From the NCBI GenBank assembly GCA_019843655.1, contig JACDQD010000004.1, forward strand, positions 6,820,001 through 6,884,000: a DNA stretch of 64,000 nt, written 5' to 3'. The stretch is from Lethocerus indicus. Lineage: Eukaryota; Arthropoda; Insecta; Hemiptera; Belostomatidae. Under the pieces are notes generated by a model that was given only the letters and a program-made list of their open reading frames with translations, made no database searches and was not told the origin of the DNA. The position numbers and the translations under genes were made by a program. Positions 36,207-47,190 of the stretch are shown piece after piece; position 1 is the first letter of the stretch; each line of letters opens with the position of its first letter.

Positions 36207-36564
36207 TTAACCCTTTCGCTACTACGAGCCACTATAGTGGCCTTCCGTGAGATGCCACTGAGGTACTACGGGCCACTATAGTGGCTCTCCACAAGACGCC
36301 ACTGAGGTACTACGGGCCACTATAGTGGCTCTCCACAAGATGCCACTGACGTACTACGGGCCAGTATAGTGGCCTTCCGTGAGATGCCACTGAGTTATTG
36401 CGGCGTTTTGGATAAGTATCTGACTCCGGACACGCACTGATAGTATTTTGTTTTGCGTCGTTATCCTGGAATACTCCTTATTTATAAATATCCTTTGGAG
36501 AAAAATTTTTTCGTCAGAAAACATTCAAGCGGCTTTGTTTCTCCGCCCGTAGCGAAAGGGTTAA
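36207..36564. mobile_element. piggyBac-type MITE with TTAA target duplications
   Basis: A 350-bp element (36211-36560) flanked on both sides by TTAA (36207-36210 and 36561-36564). Its perfect 12-bp terminal inverted repeats are CCCTTTCGCTAC and GTAGCGAAAGGG. TTAA duplications with CCC-starting ends are diagnostic of piggyBac transposons (established knowledge). It has no transposase and is therefore non-autonomous. Its left half is a 44-bp tandem array. Confidence 0.9.
36228..36398. repeat. 44-bp tandem repeat, 4 copies, palindromic core
   Basis: GCCACTATAGTGG starts at 36228, 36272, 36316 and 36360 (the last with one change, GCCAGTATAGTGG), an exact 44-bp period. The core GCCACTATAGTGGC is a perfect 14-bp palindrome. 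Linkers alternate between CCTTCCGTGAGATGCCACTG and a CTCCACAAGA type. The array lies wholly inside the MITE. Confidence 0.95.
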
Positions 36565-37289
36565 ATTCTATACATATCTCGAACACTTCATTAACTGTCA
36601 GATTAACAAAATCCGTCTTCTGATGTTTTGAAATTCCTAAATCCTAAATAAAAACGTTTGATGGCCCCCGGTAAAGATTATCAGAAATATATGAGCGCAA
36701 TCCTAATTGAAAACTGAACAGGATATTTGGGAGGCTACAGGTCTATCTTTATTTAATTTTACTTGAAATTCGATCCAGCGAGTGCAATAATGATAGGTTC
36801 TAACCAAAGGGAAGAACAACAAGTGCATAAATATGATGATATTAGTTCGTCCGAAATTCTTAATTTCGAAAACACTCGTTCTGTTTTTTGTTCAGTGGTC
36901 ATTTTCAATTTCTCCAATCAGCTAGGAGTTTAAGTCAGAGTAAAGAAGTAGTATTCGTTAAATATAATAGTAACTATTTCGCTGTAGTTTAATAGCAATG
37001 TTATTCGTTATAAGCGAACTGGATATTAAGGAGAGGTGATAATTGCAAAATCTTGTTTAAAGTCCGCAATGAGAGCTCGTGTCTTCCCTATTTCCTCATA
37101 AGCGACCACTCGCAATATCGCGTAGAATGTTAAATGTACACTTATCGATTAGATTCGGACAACAAATGGGTTATTGTTCGCCTAAAGCTAAAGGTAGAGA
37201 TGAATTCCCATATAGTCCTATAGAGACTATACTATAGGCGTGCCGGACAGTGTTTAGAGCCCGAATGGAACAGTGCAATTGTAACATAC

Positions 37290-37473
37290 CCTGTTGTAGA
37301 GGCTTGAGAAGAGCGTATTCGTCCAGGAAGTGTGAGTCGAGTTCCTGAAGAATCGTCCAGAGAGCGAGACCAAGGTGACGCATGGCTGCCACAGGGGTGA
37401 CCACCAGCGACCACCTAGTAGCCCTGAACTCCAGTTGCACCCTGTCATGTGATCGCCCACCGCAAATTCTCCA
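37290..37473 (-). CDS. PLCE1: PLC-epsilon-like exon 3: end of FERM F3 and link to RasGEF
   Basis: Encodes WRICGGRSHDRVQLEFRATR and then the amphipathic helix HLGLALWTILQEL that closes a PTB-like F3 fold, ending LLKPLQQ plus one base. Acceptor GTGATCAG|TGG; donor CAGG|GTATGT. Entry is phase 0 and exit is phase 1, matching exon 4, which supplies AT to make an Asp codon. Two other frames are also open across much of this exon, but only this one fits the flanking phases and the F3 pattern. The exit into exon 4 physically connects the FERM-like module to the RasGEF domain, making this junction the key one to confirm by RNA. Confidence 0.82.
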
Positions 37474-39004
37474 CTGATCACATACAACATTACAACGGAC
37501 AGTGTCAACATTATACTCCGATTACAGATCTCATAATCGATTGTCATTCGCCGCTGTTCTTTACGAGAAAGAATATTCTTCTCGTGTGATTTATTCCAGC
37601 AAGGGACAAAAGGATTCAGCAAGAAATAACAGGGATTACTGCGTTTCTAATGAGACTTGTAGCCGCTAGAGTGTAGCACCAACTGGTGTGAATCAAATGC
37701 CTCACCCTTTCAACAAATAAGTTGAAACAATCGATCATATTTAATTCCATTTCCGGTTAAAATTTACTGTAGGGCCCCCCGAGGTTATCGGGTGTATTCG
37801 ATATATCGATATATACGGACGAATCGATGTCGTCAACTTGGGCGTACCATTATTACGGCGTCCGACGGGTTGTGCTTTTTATTTTGATCGTTCCTTTGTA
37901 ATTAGGCGGGTTATTTTTTTTTCACATCGCGTACCTCTATAAAGGCGTCCGACGAGTTGTGCTTTTTATTATTACCAAATTAGGCGGGTTTTTTTTCATA
38001 ACTCGTACCCTTGTTTACGGCGTCCGACGGGTTGTGCTTTTTATTTTGATCATTCCTTTGTAATTAGGCGGGTTAGGTCTCTTTCTCAGACATATTTAGG
38101 ACTATTTTGTCATTCCATTCAAGATTACAAACTATGTATGCATTGAGATACAAACAATAAATAGAAAAATATGATTGCAAAGGTAATGATCATAATAGTG
38201 ATGCCATCGGTACTTATATCCTACATTTTTTTATATGCAGAGAAAGGTAGAACTATGAATGTAGTGTACCCTCAAGTACTGTAACAAGCATATCTTTAAT
38301 TACAGTTCTGCTTTCTTATTGATGTGAACCCCCCGTGCAAGTCCGGGTACTTCAGCTGGTATACAAATAAATTTCAAATTTAATCGAGAATTTAAAACAA
38401 ACAAGCGTATCAGAAATTTTATAGTAACTATTTTCAAAGAAAAAACGATAAATTCAACTGACCGCGATGTTTGTATCATTGGTCAGAACGCGCCGGTTTA
38501 ATTATCGGTTACACCGGTGACCCGGAGTCACCTTTTGAACTTTGACTGTTCTCAGAGGGAAATCAATGCACTTGCGGTATGGTATTTCACTCGTTAACCT
38601 TTTTTTCACTTTGAAGAAGTCGTACAGCGGAGTAATGAAAAAAATATATATAACCACGATATTTTAATTTAAACTGTTGCTTTTCAATAATGGGTGTGTC
38701 TGATTAATATTAACGCGATGAGTTCTCCAATTCAACTGCCTTCATCTTGTATTTGCGCTGTAAGTATTCAACTCTCTATTGAATTTCTCTTAATAGGTAA
38801 TTTCAAACATGGTTATGAAATCTGGATTAAAATCTTTGAAAAAAAACCAGTGTCTAATTCTAAAGAAATAGTGCCGGATCATTCAATGTTGAAGTTTTTA
38901 AATGTTAGTCAAATTGGAACGAGAGTTCATATGCGAAAATAAACTACACATCTTGGGCTAATGTCGGTGAATATATTATTAACTGTTAATCGATTTTATA
39001 TTAC
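37474..39004 (-). other. PLCE1: Intron between exons 2 and 3, with tandem repeat
   Basis: 1.5-kb intron, donor GTAATA, acceptor GTGATCAG. It contains a 3-copy tandem repeat (37841-38077). Confidence 0.85.
37841..38077. repeat. Imperfect tandem repeat, 3 copies of about 75-87 bp
   Basis: Each unit contains a GTACC box, then GGCGTCCGACGGGTTGTGCT, a T-rich stretch and AATTAGGCGGGTT. The GGCGTCCGAC box begins at 37857, 37944 and 38019. Copies 1 and 3 are the most alike (both TTTTATTTTGATC(G/A)TTCCTTTG); copy 2 is shorter. Confidence 0.9.
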
Positions 39005-39103
39005 CTGAAGTAAATCTGCGGTGTTTTGCGATTTCGCTAATATCTTAGTTTTGTTGTCTAGTAGAACAATCCTGTCCGCACCGAGTCCCAAGAGCCGAGC
39101 CGC
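39005..39103 (-). CDS. PLCE1: PLC-epsilon-like exon 2: FERM F3 strands
   Basis: Encodes 33 residues (AARLLGLGADRIVLLD, then NKTKILAKSQNTADLLQ). Only this frame is open across the exon. The acceptor is a T-rich tract followed by GTCAG; the donor is CAG|GTAATA; phase 0 at both ends. The pattern RLLGLGADRIVLLDNKTK matches the first strands of a talin-type F3 subdomain (talin has PRLLGITKE...VDEKTKE at this place). It continues exon 1 (KTKKK) and leads into exon 3 (WRICGG), giving the usual F3 order in which a tryptophan follows the third strand. Confidence 0.82.
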
Positions 39104-40845
39104 CTGACAAAAAAAAAGTTTTTGAAATACATTTTATGGAACACTTTTTAGGCCTAAATACTAAATCTAAATATTAAATAAGTTTTCAGAGATTGTTAAA
39201 GAAACAACAAGTAATCTCCGACGACTGTAACGAAAAAGACCTTCTGATGGAATAGAATGTTCGTTAAACAAAGAGGAACAATGATTCGCATTAATAAAAG
39301 AGTTGACTGCATCGAATCATCAAAGATTCATGTGGAATTCAGGTGGAAAACATTTTTAAAAGAAATGTCAAGAATCAAGGGGCGGGATTCCTTTCCTGGG
39401 AATAAGAGGAAACAGAATTCATTTGAATAATTATATTCCATTTTTTTAGGGAATAAGAGGCGCCTGTAAATAGCAATGAAGAACAAGTATTGGGGAGGAG
39501 GTTATATATATATAAACGTCCTGGAAAATATTCGTTCTAAGAGCAAAGGTAAACAGCAATTGTCGAAAGGGGGGAAAACGATGGGGTGCCGGGAAATGAG
39601 GGGGAAACTCTCGGAAAAAATATGCACTGGGGTGGTTTGCCAAGGTTTTACCGTCGACAATTTGAAGACAAACTCTCGGACTAAAAGAGGATGTCAACGC
39701 CGGTCCCGGGATTTCATTAAACATAATTAAATCCGAACTCTCTCGAAGGGAAGTTTCCCGCCTTTATTTAACAAGGTTTCGATAGGAAGTGACGGAATTT
39801 CAAGTTGGATCAGTTTCCCAATTCCAAATCAATGGCCTTTTCGAGTGGGTCTTATCAGAAGTAATACTTTTACTCGAAAACGAGACAAAAATACGACGAA
39901 GGTCGGCCGGGAGGAGGGATTTGTTGCGAGTAAACTTCCTACCGGAAGACCTAATAGTGTGATAAAAATCATACCGTGTTATCCCCAATATTACCCTCTT
40001 CCGGCCTGCGGACTCAAAACTACGCAGGACGGGTGTCTTCACCCCAAACCAATTCCGTTTTGTGGTACGGATCAAGGGTGTTTCCACCCCCGAAACCTTC
40101 AAGACAGTAACGGGGGAAATCGCCGCACAAATTCAAAGGTATTGAGTCAATGAATCGCAAATGAGAGCGAAGCGTCGCCCACAGCCAATCCGGGTTTGAA
40201 TAGTGAGTAGTAAAGTGAGGAGTGGATATCTCAAAATTGCAAGACCTCAATAATGTTTAATCATCCTTACCGATAACGTTGTAGCGGGAAATTTTCAATT
40301 TGAATCGAAGTTTTAATTTTAATAGACCGTTTTTATGAAAAGGGCGATATTTATTCTTTCTTTTCTTTTTTTTTGCCGACCCCGCGAGTTGAACAAAGTA
40401 AATCCCGGGGGCTTAACCGGTCGTGTTTTGAGCAGCCGGGAAAATAAAAAGGGGAAGGCCCCGGGCGGAATTGGTGCGATAACGCTTTTGAAAGTCGGGC
40501 AAAGGTTGGGCGGGGGGATAAAGGAGTGGGAGGAGGAGGAGGGTCATCCTATCTGGCCGGTCAACGCTCAACTGGGCATCGCACACATAACACACCTCCA
40601 AATTTATGGAAAAACCGCCCGACTAAGCCATTTTTTTGCATATTATACCTCCGTACGCGGTTTCCCAGTAACAATCATTTCTACAATTATTGTAGGCGCC
40701 CGAGAATACCTAGGCTAAGATACCGCTGTCGCTTGTTCAACTAATCGAAATACCAAATTATCACTTATACTGTATGTAACAACAATAATATAGTTTAATA
40801 TACCTGTTTTGTGGTCTGCGAGGGGTTGTAATACTGTAGGTTCGC

Positions 40846-40999
40846 GATGTTTCTGTCTCCTCTCGCCGGTTTGGTCTTTTGCTAGACCGGTTTCGGCTGC
40901 TCGCCATCTTCAGTAGCGGTGTTAGTCACTGTTAGCACTTTGGATGTTTTGTGACCGGTCTAGCAAAAGGCCAAACCAGCGAGAGGAGACAGAAACATC
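40846..40999. repeat. 46-bp inverted repeat (hairpin) around a GCTCGCCATCTTCAG core
   Basis: The arms 40846-40891 and 40954-40999 match in inverted orientation at 44 of 46 positions (GATGTTTCTGTCTCCTCTCG..., ending CTTTTGCTAGACCGGT). The loop of about 62 bp contains CTGCTCGCCATCTTCAGTAG (40897-40916). Confidence 0.95.
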
Positions 41000-41907
41000 A
41001 CGAAGCTACCACAATAAATTAATTATGAGGTCAAGGCAAAAAGATACAACGAATAATTTGATCTAATAATGAATTATCATCGCCCAAATACCATAAAAAC
41101 TGCGGAAATCAAGTTCTTAAAATTAAGTTACTAGATTTTTAAAAATGATTTTAACTGTGTAATAATTGCGACGCTTGCTTAATTTAGCTTTGTCTTACTA
41201 CTGCAAGTAAATTATAGGAAATATTCAAAAATCGTTCTCAAAATTCGTAAAGTACAAACTAATCGTACATAGCCTCATCCAGGTCAGCATATATTCCACA
41301 ATATGTTCCCCCTTGTTATTTAAATCACCTTGTTATTTAACGTATATAAATGCTATATAAGTGGAATATATTGTACTGGACGAATGATAATTCAGTATGT
41401 GCTATTGTGATTTACTCGGAAATGTATTATAGGGTAAGATTCGAGTTGTGCGCCGTGGTCGTCGTCCCGAAAACCGTTTTATATCCAGAGCGTCGATATA
41501 AATAAATAACATGTAAGGCGTGTATTCGCGGAAGCTGTATAGGGAGGGCTGGTGACAGGGTGGTGGGGGGGGAAGCAGTACAGTGGCGCTGTAGGGGTGC
41601 TCGGGCGGTGTTAGCGGGGTGCCCGGGCCTCTAAACGCGCGACCTGGAAAATCGCTTGCAGAAAATCAAGGGACCACTCCATCCAACCATAACCCATCGA
41701 CAGCGGAGTAAAAGCCCATTTAAAAAGAGCACAGTCGCAACACCCCCCCCACCACACACACAACTTGTAGTGTTTTCGTTTTGATTCCACTAGTCATGCC
41801 AACACTATTGCCCTGATTTTTACTCATAGTTTATATAAATTGATAACCCAACAGGAGATCAGAAAGATTTAAAATTCTGTCGGGAGTAACAAAATTATTG
41901 TAGATTT

Positions 41908-42088
41908 CTTGTGTTTTCGTCTCCGGTCTATGACCGGTTTCGGCTGCTCGCCGTCTTCAGTAGCGGTGTTAGTCACTATTGGCACTTTGGATGTCTTTCT
42001 GGCGTCCTCACTGCACACTGTCACTGTCACTTGTACTGTGACCGGTCTAGCAAAAGACCAAACCAGCGAGGGGAGACAGAAACACAAC
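41908..42088. repeat. Second, degenerate copy of the 40.9-kb hairpin
   Basis: Shares the core CTGCTCGCCGTCTTCAGTAG (41943-41962), GTGTTAGTCACT and GCACTTTGGATGT with the copy at 40.9 kb. The right arm (42041-42088) is intact; the left arm is shortened, lacking the GGTTTGGTCTTTTGC part. The loop has an added TCACTGTCACTTGTACTG stretch. Confidence 0.9.
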
Positions 42089-43731
42089 TACGGTACGGTA
42101 ATCCACCCCCCGCAGACCACAAAACAGGTATTCTAAACTATTCTATTATTATTTTATTATAATTCATATATTTTCATTCGAGTATTATGGTATTTTCGTA
42201 TTTTTTGGTAACTTTTATAATATAACAATAGTGGATGTCCACAAATTTTGCCTGCGGTTGAGAGTGAACTTCAAGAAGGCATATATAGTATACGAATTTC
42301 GTAAAAATGATTATTACAAAAACATATCCCGCTTTCGATTGTTGAGTTCTGTTCTTTTATCAAAAGTTCAAACGTTCAAAACGGTCCCTCTCATATACAC
42401 TGTTGATCAGTCGACATTTCATAATTCGCGAAATCCGTTCGTTCGAATGACTCGTGTTAACGCGGTTCGTTAAGCAAAAACGCTCGGCGGTATAAGCTTC
42501 GCCACACGCTTAATTAATTAATTTAATTCGAGCAAATATCTCACACGGTGCGAATCCCGGCTCTCAATAGGCCAGTGAATCGACTTATTGACAGGCTAAT
42601 TTCACACGCCGGCAAATAAAACTTTTAGATCTAGGACAGACGAGGAGGGGGGATAAAGGGGCCGAGAAGTAAATGGGGGAAAATAAGGAGAAACCCCCGG
42701 GGGTCCAGCTCCCCAAGAAGAGAGTGGCTGCCTGTTGAGGGTGGGGGTTTTAATGAACTAATAAGAGGGAGGACTAGGCGAGGACACAACTTTTAAGGGG
42801 ACTCAGCTTTTAGCGAAGGAGCGGAGGGAAGCCCAGTGGGGAAGGGCGTAAACTTGGGAAATTGGTCGGCTATAAAGAGCTACCTGGGACAACTTGCCCT
42901 CATGGTATTCTCTCGCCCTGACAAGGCTTAGTGCAAAATGTCGTCGCGAATTATAAAGCTGTAAACACGGACTTGGCTGTTTTTAAGCCCGTTACCGGAT
43001 TAAATTGTTAGCGCCCGAGTTTGTCAGAGTTACTCCAAACTGGCGAAACTGTTGAAAGTCTCAAGTTTATTTGGTAATTTAATGTGGACATAATGGTAAT
43101 TTAAGAAAAACATTAACTTCAAGTTCAGAAATCTAGTATAAATATAACTAGTCACTGATTAATGGACCGGGGTCAATTACGGGTACATTTGAAGGAAAAA
43201 ATTCATTCACTCACTAATGAAACTCCGTAAACAGAATGTATGGGATAAAGTAAAACGAAAGGTATTTGGGGGTATTGCGGGTATTATAAATGGTATAATA
43301 AATAGGAAGGTAGGAGTTTATTCCAATAATGGATGTCAAGAATGGTACACATTTAACAGCTTCGCTGACCTCTACAGTCCGTTGATTCTAACAGTAAATA
43401 AATATTTTATAATACTTCTATGATAATCTACCTACGATAATGCTTCAGTGAATGGCAGTTGGTTAGTTTCATGAAACTGTTTTAATTAACTGTTAGTTGT
43501 TTATCAAACGATACAATACGGGAGAACAGAAAAGTGTAGAGCGCGATTTTTCTATAAGTTTAAATAAGCTTGATTATCTGGCTGTGATTACAAAGGGGAG
43601 AATAGTGGCATGTTTCTGGCTGCTAAAAATACCGCTGAAAAAACGTTTTGAGATCTTTTTGACCCAAAAGCGCCAAAACAAAACTTTTCTCCGTGCGGCG
43701 CGATTAAGCAACAACTCAAAAATGCACTGAT

Positions 43732-43732
<1 letters not shown>

Positions 43733-43776
<44 letters not shown>
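43733..43776. repeat. (CT)n microsatellite
   Basis: About 22 uninterrupted CT units within the intron between exons 1 and 2. The spurious Arg-Glu repeat frames on the minus strand derive from it. Confidence 0.97.
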
Positions 43777-43779
<3 letters not shown>

Positions 43780-44700
43780 CGAATTCAAACGTGCCCTCTT
43801 TGTCGCTCGATCTGGGGGCGAACAAAAGGCACGAGAAAAGTCACTCTGAACAGGTTCCAAAAAAACAAAATAAAAAATAAAGGCGAACTTTGAAATAATA
43901 ACCCCGTTTAAAGTACAAAAGCTCAGCGCTGAAACAATGGGGCTTAATAAGTGGAAAGCGACGTCAGATTAAAGAATTCAAGGCGATGTGGGAGAAGAGT
44001 CGTAATTATGAAGTCTGGCATTATAAAAATACAAAAAGGAAGAAAACTGGGTAAATAGTTGTTACCCGAATATTTAAATAAATCTCTCATATGCAAGCTC
44101 ATTCTTTTCATTCTATTTGTATATTAGGATTTCAGTACTATAAGTTTCGTAAAACAGAATGAAACAATAAGGAACTACAATAATCGCAGTATTATTCTCA
44201 GACTGGCTAAATTAATCCACTGAAATGGACAGTATTTCTACGAAAGTCAAATAAAATTAATTCCGCAATGTTTTTATTTAAATTGAAGCGAATTGGCTGA
44301 CGAGGAATCGAGCGAGGGCAGGAATAAATAATGGGAGTTCTTTCAGAATAACAACCAGTAAAATATGAAATTTGTTACGGAGAGTGAGTTCGTTAAAATG
44401 CTCGGTATTGAACGTCTTGAAACTACAGCTTTTTATATTTAAACAATAATTTGTAACCGCTGTTATTTTTCCCGACCCGCATTATTGTTATCTTTCAGAT
44501 TTACAGGAAGACTTCATTTAAGTAATTCAAGATTATACGAACGTTTCTGGATATAGTATTATATCTGGTAAATTTCAATATGACTCTGTAGCTTCTCGTT
44601 CGGAGTGCGCAGTTTCTGAGATTTGAATGGAAACTGGGTCCGATTGCAAATATCCCAGTCAGTCGGGCCGACTTAGGCGGCTAAGGACACGCGCTATAGA

Positions 44701-44722
44701 TCTCTCTCTCTCTCTCTCTCTC
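44701..44722. repeat. (TC)n microsatellite
   Basis: 11 TC units followed by a C/T-rich stretch in the same intron. Confidence 0.95.
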
Positions 44723-47040
44723 AGCGTTTCCCCCATCGTTTTCCCCGCCGATCGTTCCTCAGCTCCTAATCCCTCCCCGAGGTAGCAGTGGGGGATTTAC
44801 ATGCGTGGGGCCTTGTCTAGCTATTGTCTCGGCCGGTATAATTCCCACCCCAGTACCGCCGCTCCCGCAACATTTTCCAGGTTTTCTTCACAACATCCGA
44901 TTTGGATATCGCAGATTTTAATTTTTTTTTCTTTTGATTGCACACAATTTGCATTTAAAAGTTGTACAACTGCGATTAATTCGGATTGAATTTTCAAACA
45001 TCTGTCTCGCTAAGATCTCTGTGAGTTGCCGAAAATCAGCGTTATGTTCGTTATATCGGTCACTCCGTTATAATAAATAAATAAATTATTTATGCGCAAG
45101 ATGGAAGTATAATCCTGAAAACACTCCATTCGCTTTTGAAGAGAATCTTGTTCGATATTAAAATATATAGCCCGTATCCTTATTGCGTTGTGCTTTTCAT
45201 TTATAACTATCCATCTCATAACGGAATTTCACAATTATATATACACGTGCTTATGTTATTTTAGATTGCAGAGCCTTGTGTTTAAACGTCGTCACAATGG
45301 ACAGTTCATTCTCTCTCTCTCTCACCGCTCTTTGATTTCAGCCATGCGCCCTGTGTATAGACCTAATTATGTATATCTCAAACTGTCAGCCACTGCTCTT
45401 TCGTCCTATTCATTCTTAATCCACCTCACCGTTACTAAGCCCTCGCAAGAATGTACAATGTCCTTTCAAATAACATAGTCAGACTCTAGTTATGTGTATA
45501 AATCTTGTTTAATTACTATTTTTCCTATTATATAATCATAGTGAAATAATTAATTCATATAATAATAAAATTGAAATATAATTTTATAAAATTTATATTA
45601 TAACTTTTACAGAAACCTTTCTAGGACATAATAGAGAATGAAAATTGCATAAGTGATATTCTAGAAGCCGCTAAAGCATACATTTTTCTACCCATTGTAT
45701 ATTTAGGTAACGAGGTAGTCAACAAGGCAAAAACAAGACTCAGCCTCCACACTGAAAGAGAGAAGAAACACCATGACAACGCGTGAGGAATAACATAATT
45801 TTGAACGACGCAATTAAATGTTTGCGCTTAGGTCATGAACAAGAATCGTTGGCAAATCTGGAAAACATTCCACCGTTAAATGCCCTTTAGATGCCCAATT
45901 AGACAAAAAATAAACAAACCGAACCATTTCTACAAATGGGAAGGAACGGTGGGTCGGGCAGTTAACGCGGGGCTCCACTATCGGCTGTTCATTAAAACGA
46001 ACAGTGTACCGAGCCAGAGGGCGACACACCGTGGAAAGAGAAGGGGCGCTGCCGAGAAAGAGCTGGGGCCGGCTAAGCCAATAACAATTAGGTTAAAATT
46101 AATGCCGTTAGCACGTTTCGCGTGCGAGAGGGTCCGGGCAGGTAGCATTCAATTTGCCTGATTAAACCGTCGCAGCCATTTAGCGTTCAGCCCGAGCCCA
46201 ACAGCCAGCCAAGCTTTGTCGCCCCCAATTGGAAACCAACACCACCCCAATACTTGACATATTTATTAAAACCGGTTGGTAACGAAATATCAATACTGTT
46301 AAATCCGAACAAGCGACATAATGTTTATCGACGCCCGGCCGTACGTATCAGATAACACTTAAAAAATGGTCAAATTTTCTAAAATCGGAGATGATGAAAT
46401 AGGACGAACTGGCCGTGTTTACAAGAATCATTACTCAATTGGGCAGAATAGAAAATGGGAACTACGCATTGCACACTCTTATCATAAAATAACATTAGAT
46501 TGTATAATAATAATTCGAAAATAAAGTGTGGCAACTGCAATTTAAAAAAATTACGATTGACGCTGCAGCAGAACGTATATTACGGAGTATCGGGTCGAAA
46601 GAGTGAGAGATTGCCTACTGGCCCTAATCAGGGACTACCGGAAACGACGTCTTAATTGCACGGTGGTTATTGCCCCATTAAACAGAAAGGAAGCAATAAA
46701 AATACGACCTTATCATAACGAGCGACGATTCATCTTATCCGTTTCAAATGCGAAAGTGCCATTTTAACTCGTTCAATGCTCATGGCGCTTAATATCTCCT
46801 CCACCCACTACGAAGTTAATAGATCTACATTTGCATATAAACATTGTATCAGAAAATCTGAATATCGTAGTATTTTAGTTAGTACTTCGTGTTCTTAGTT
46901 CTATAAAGAATAAAAGAAAATACCTAATAAAAAACAGTTGTATGTTTTATGATGAGCAAATTCTTTTTACTGAAAGAAATAATCCCTCTTACACAAATAT
47001 TTCGGATTTAATTAAATGCTTAATTAAAAGTGTATCTCAC

Positions 47041-47190
47041 CTTCTTTTTTGTCTTCCCCCTAAGAAGTTCCTTGACCTGGTAGACCTTACACCCGTGGGC
47101 GGGCAGCCTCCTGCAGGTCTGGATGTAGAGCTTCTTCAACTGTTCCTCCGAGTCGTACACAGACGTGTGGAAAAGCTTCCGTTTCTGTTC
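47041..47190 (-). CDS. PLCE1: PLC-epsilon-like exon 1 (5'-most visible): FERM F2/F3 junction
   Basis: Encodes 50 residues beginning EQKRKLFHTSVYDSEEQ and ending LLRGKTKKK. Acceptor TTTGTGTGCAG, donor AAG|GTGAGA; phase 0 at both ends. The segment LPAHGCKVYQVKELLRGKT resembles the point in talin where the F2 helices pass into the F3 (PTB-like) subdomain, where talin has a similar YG-x(5)-VKE-x-M-x-GK pattern. In talin F3 binds integrin tails; no such partner can be claimed here. Because the exon enters in phase 0 with no ATG at its start, at least one upstream exon must exist, and it was not found. It is separated from exon 2 by a 7.9-kb intron, so its membership rests on the continuous F3 fold across exons 1-3 and on phase. 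It could be the 3' part of a separate upstream gene, but that is less likely. Confidence 0.8.

Larger units (their letters stand above)
35903..37289 (-). other. PLCE1: Intron between exons 3 and 4, containing a MITE
   Basis: 1.4-kb intron, donor GTATGT, acceptor TGTATTACAG. It holds a complete 350-bp piggyBac-type MITE (36211-36560). Confidence 0.85.
40783..42153. mobile_element. Foldback/MITE-like element with long terminal inverted repeats and nested hairpins
   Basis: The outer arms (about 40783-40891 and 42041-42153) are inverted copies of each other. They include a perfect 20-bp match, TACCTGTTTTGTGGTCTGCG at 40801-40820, whose reverse complement is at 42111-42130, and the block TTGGTCTTTTGCTAGACCGG. 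Next to each outer arm is an internal inverted partner, so the element reads arm, hairpin, about 0.9 kb unique, hairpin, arm. No transposase frame is visible and no clear target duplication was identified. The family is unknown. Confidence 0.75.
39104..47040 (-). other. PLCE1: Long intron between exons 1 and 2
   Basis: 7.9-kb intron, donor GTGAGA, acceptor T-tract GTCAG. It contains the 1.4-kb inverted-repeat element (40783-42153), CT microsatellites (43733-43776, 44701-44722), and otherwise unannotated A/T-rich DNA with G/C-rich patches (40380-40560, 41510-41660, 42620-42860, 45950-46200). No coding exon was recognised. Confidence 0.75.
17148..47190 (-). other. PLCE1: Phospholipase C epsilon-like gene (20 visible coding exons, 5' end missing)
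   Basis: Gene span from the stop codon to the 5'-most recognised exon. Family role: PLC-epsilon hydrolyses PtdIns(4,5)P2 to IP3 and diacylglycerol at membranes, and its CDC25 domain acts as a guanine-nucleotide exchange factor for Rap/Ras; the RA domains bind activated Ras/Rap. What the sequence shows: 20 exons with GT-AG introns total 5825 coding bases. All junction phases agree except for one base missing inside exon 18; adding one gives 5826 bases, or 1941 residues plus stop. Domain order over the visible protein: FERM-like 1-144, CDC25 145-about 475, PH-like 517-660, EF region 821-1000, X about 1005-1160, acidic linker, Y about 1285-1460, C2 about 1480-1605, RA1 about 1632-1730, RA2 about 1755-1845. 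Vertebrate PLC-epsilon is longer (about 2300 residues) with a different N terminus. No start codon was located. Confidence 0.93.

Noticed and set aside
40335..40718. 127-residue plus-strand open frame
   Set aside because: Spans a simple G/C-rich patch, with rival frames open on both strands and no recognisable domain.
40890..40920. Hammerhead-ribozyme-like core on the minus strand (CTGAAGA ... CGAAAC) in the hairpin loop
   Set aside because: Core bases resemble a hammerhead, but the stem II pairing next to them does not form properly and no stem III with a cleavage triplet was seen.
43588..43860. Open frames with a long Arg-Glu repeat
   Set aside because: Produced by the CT microsatellite at 43733-43776, not by a real protein.
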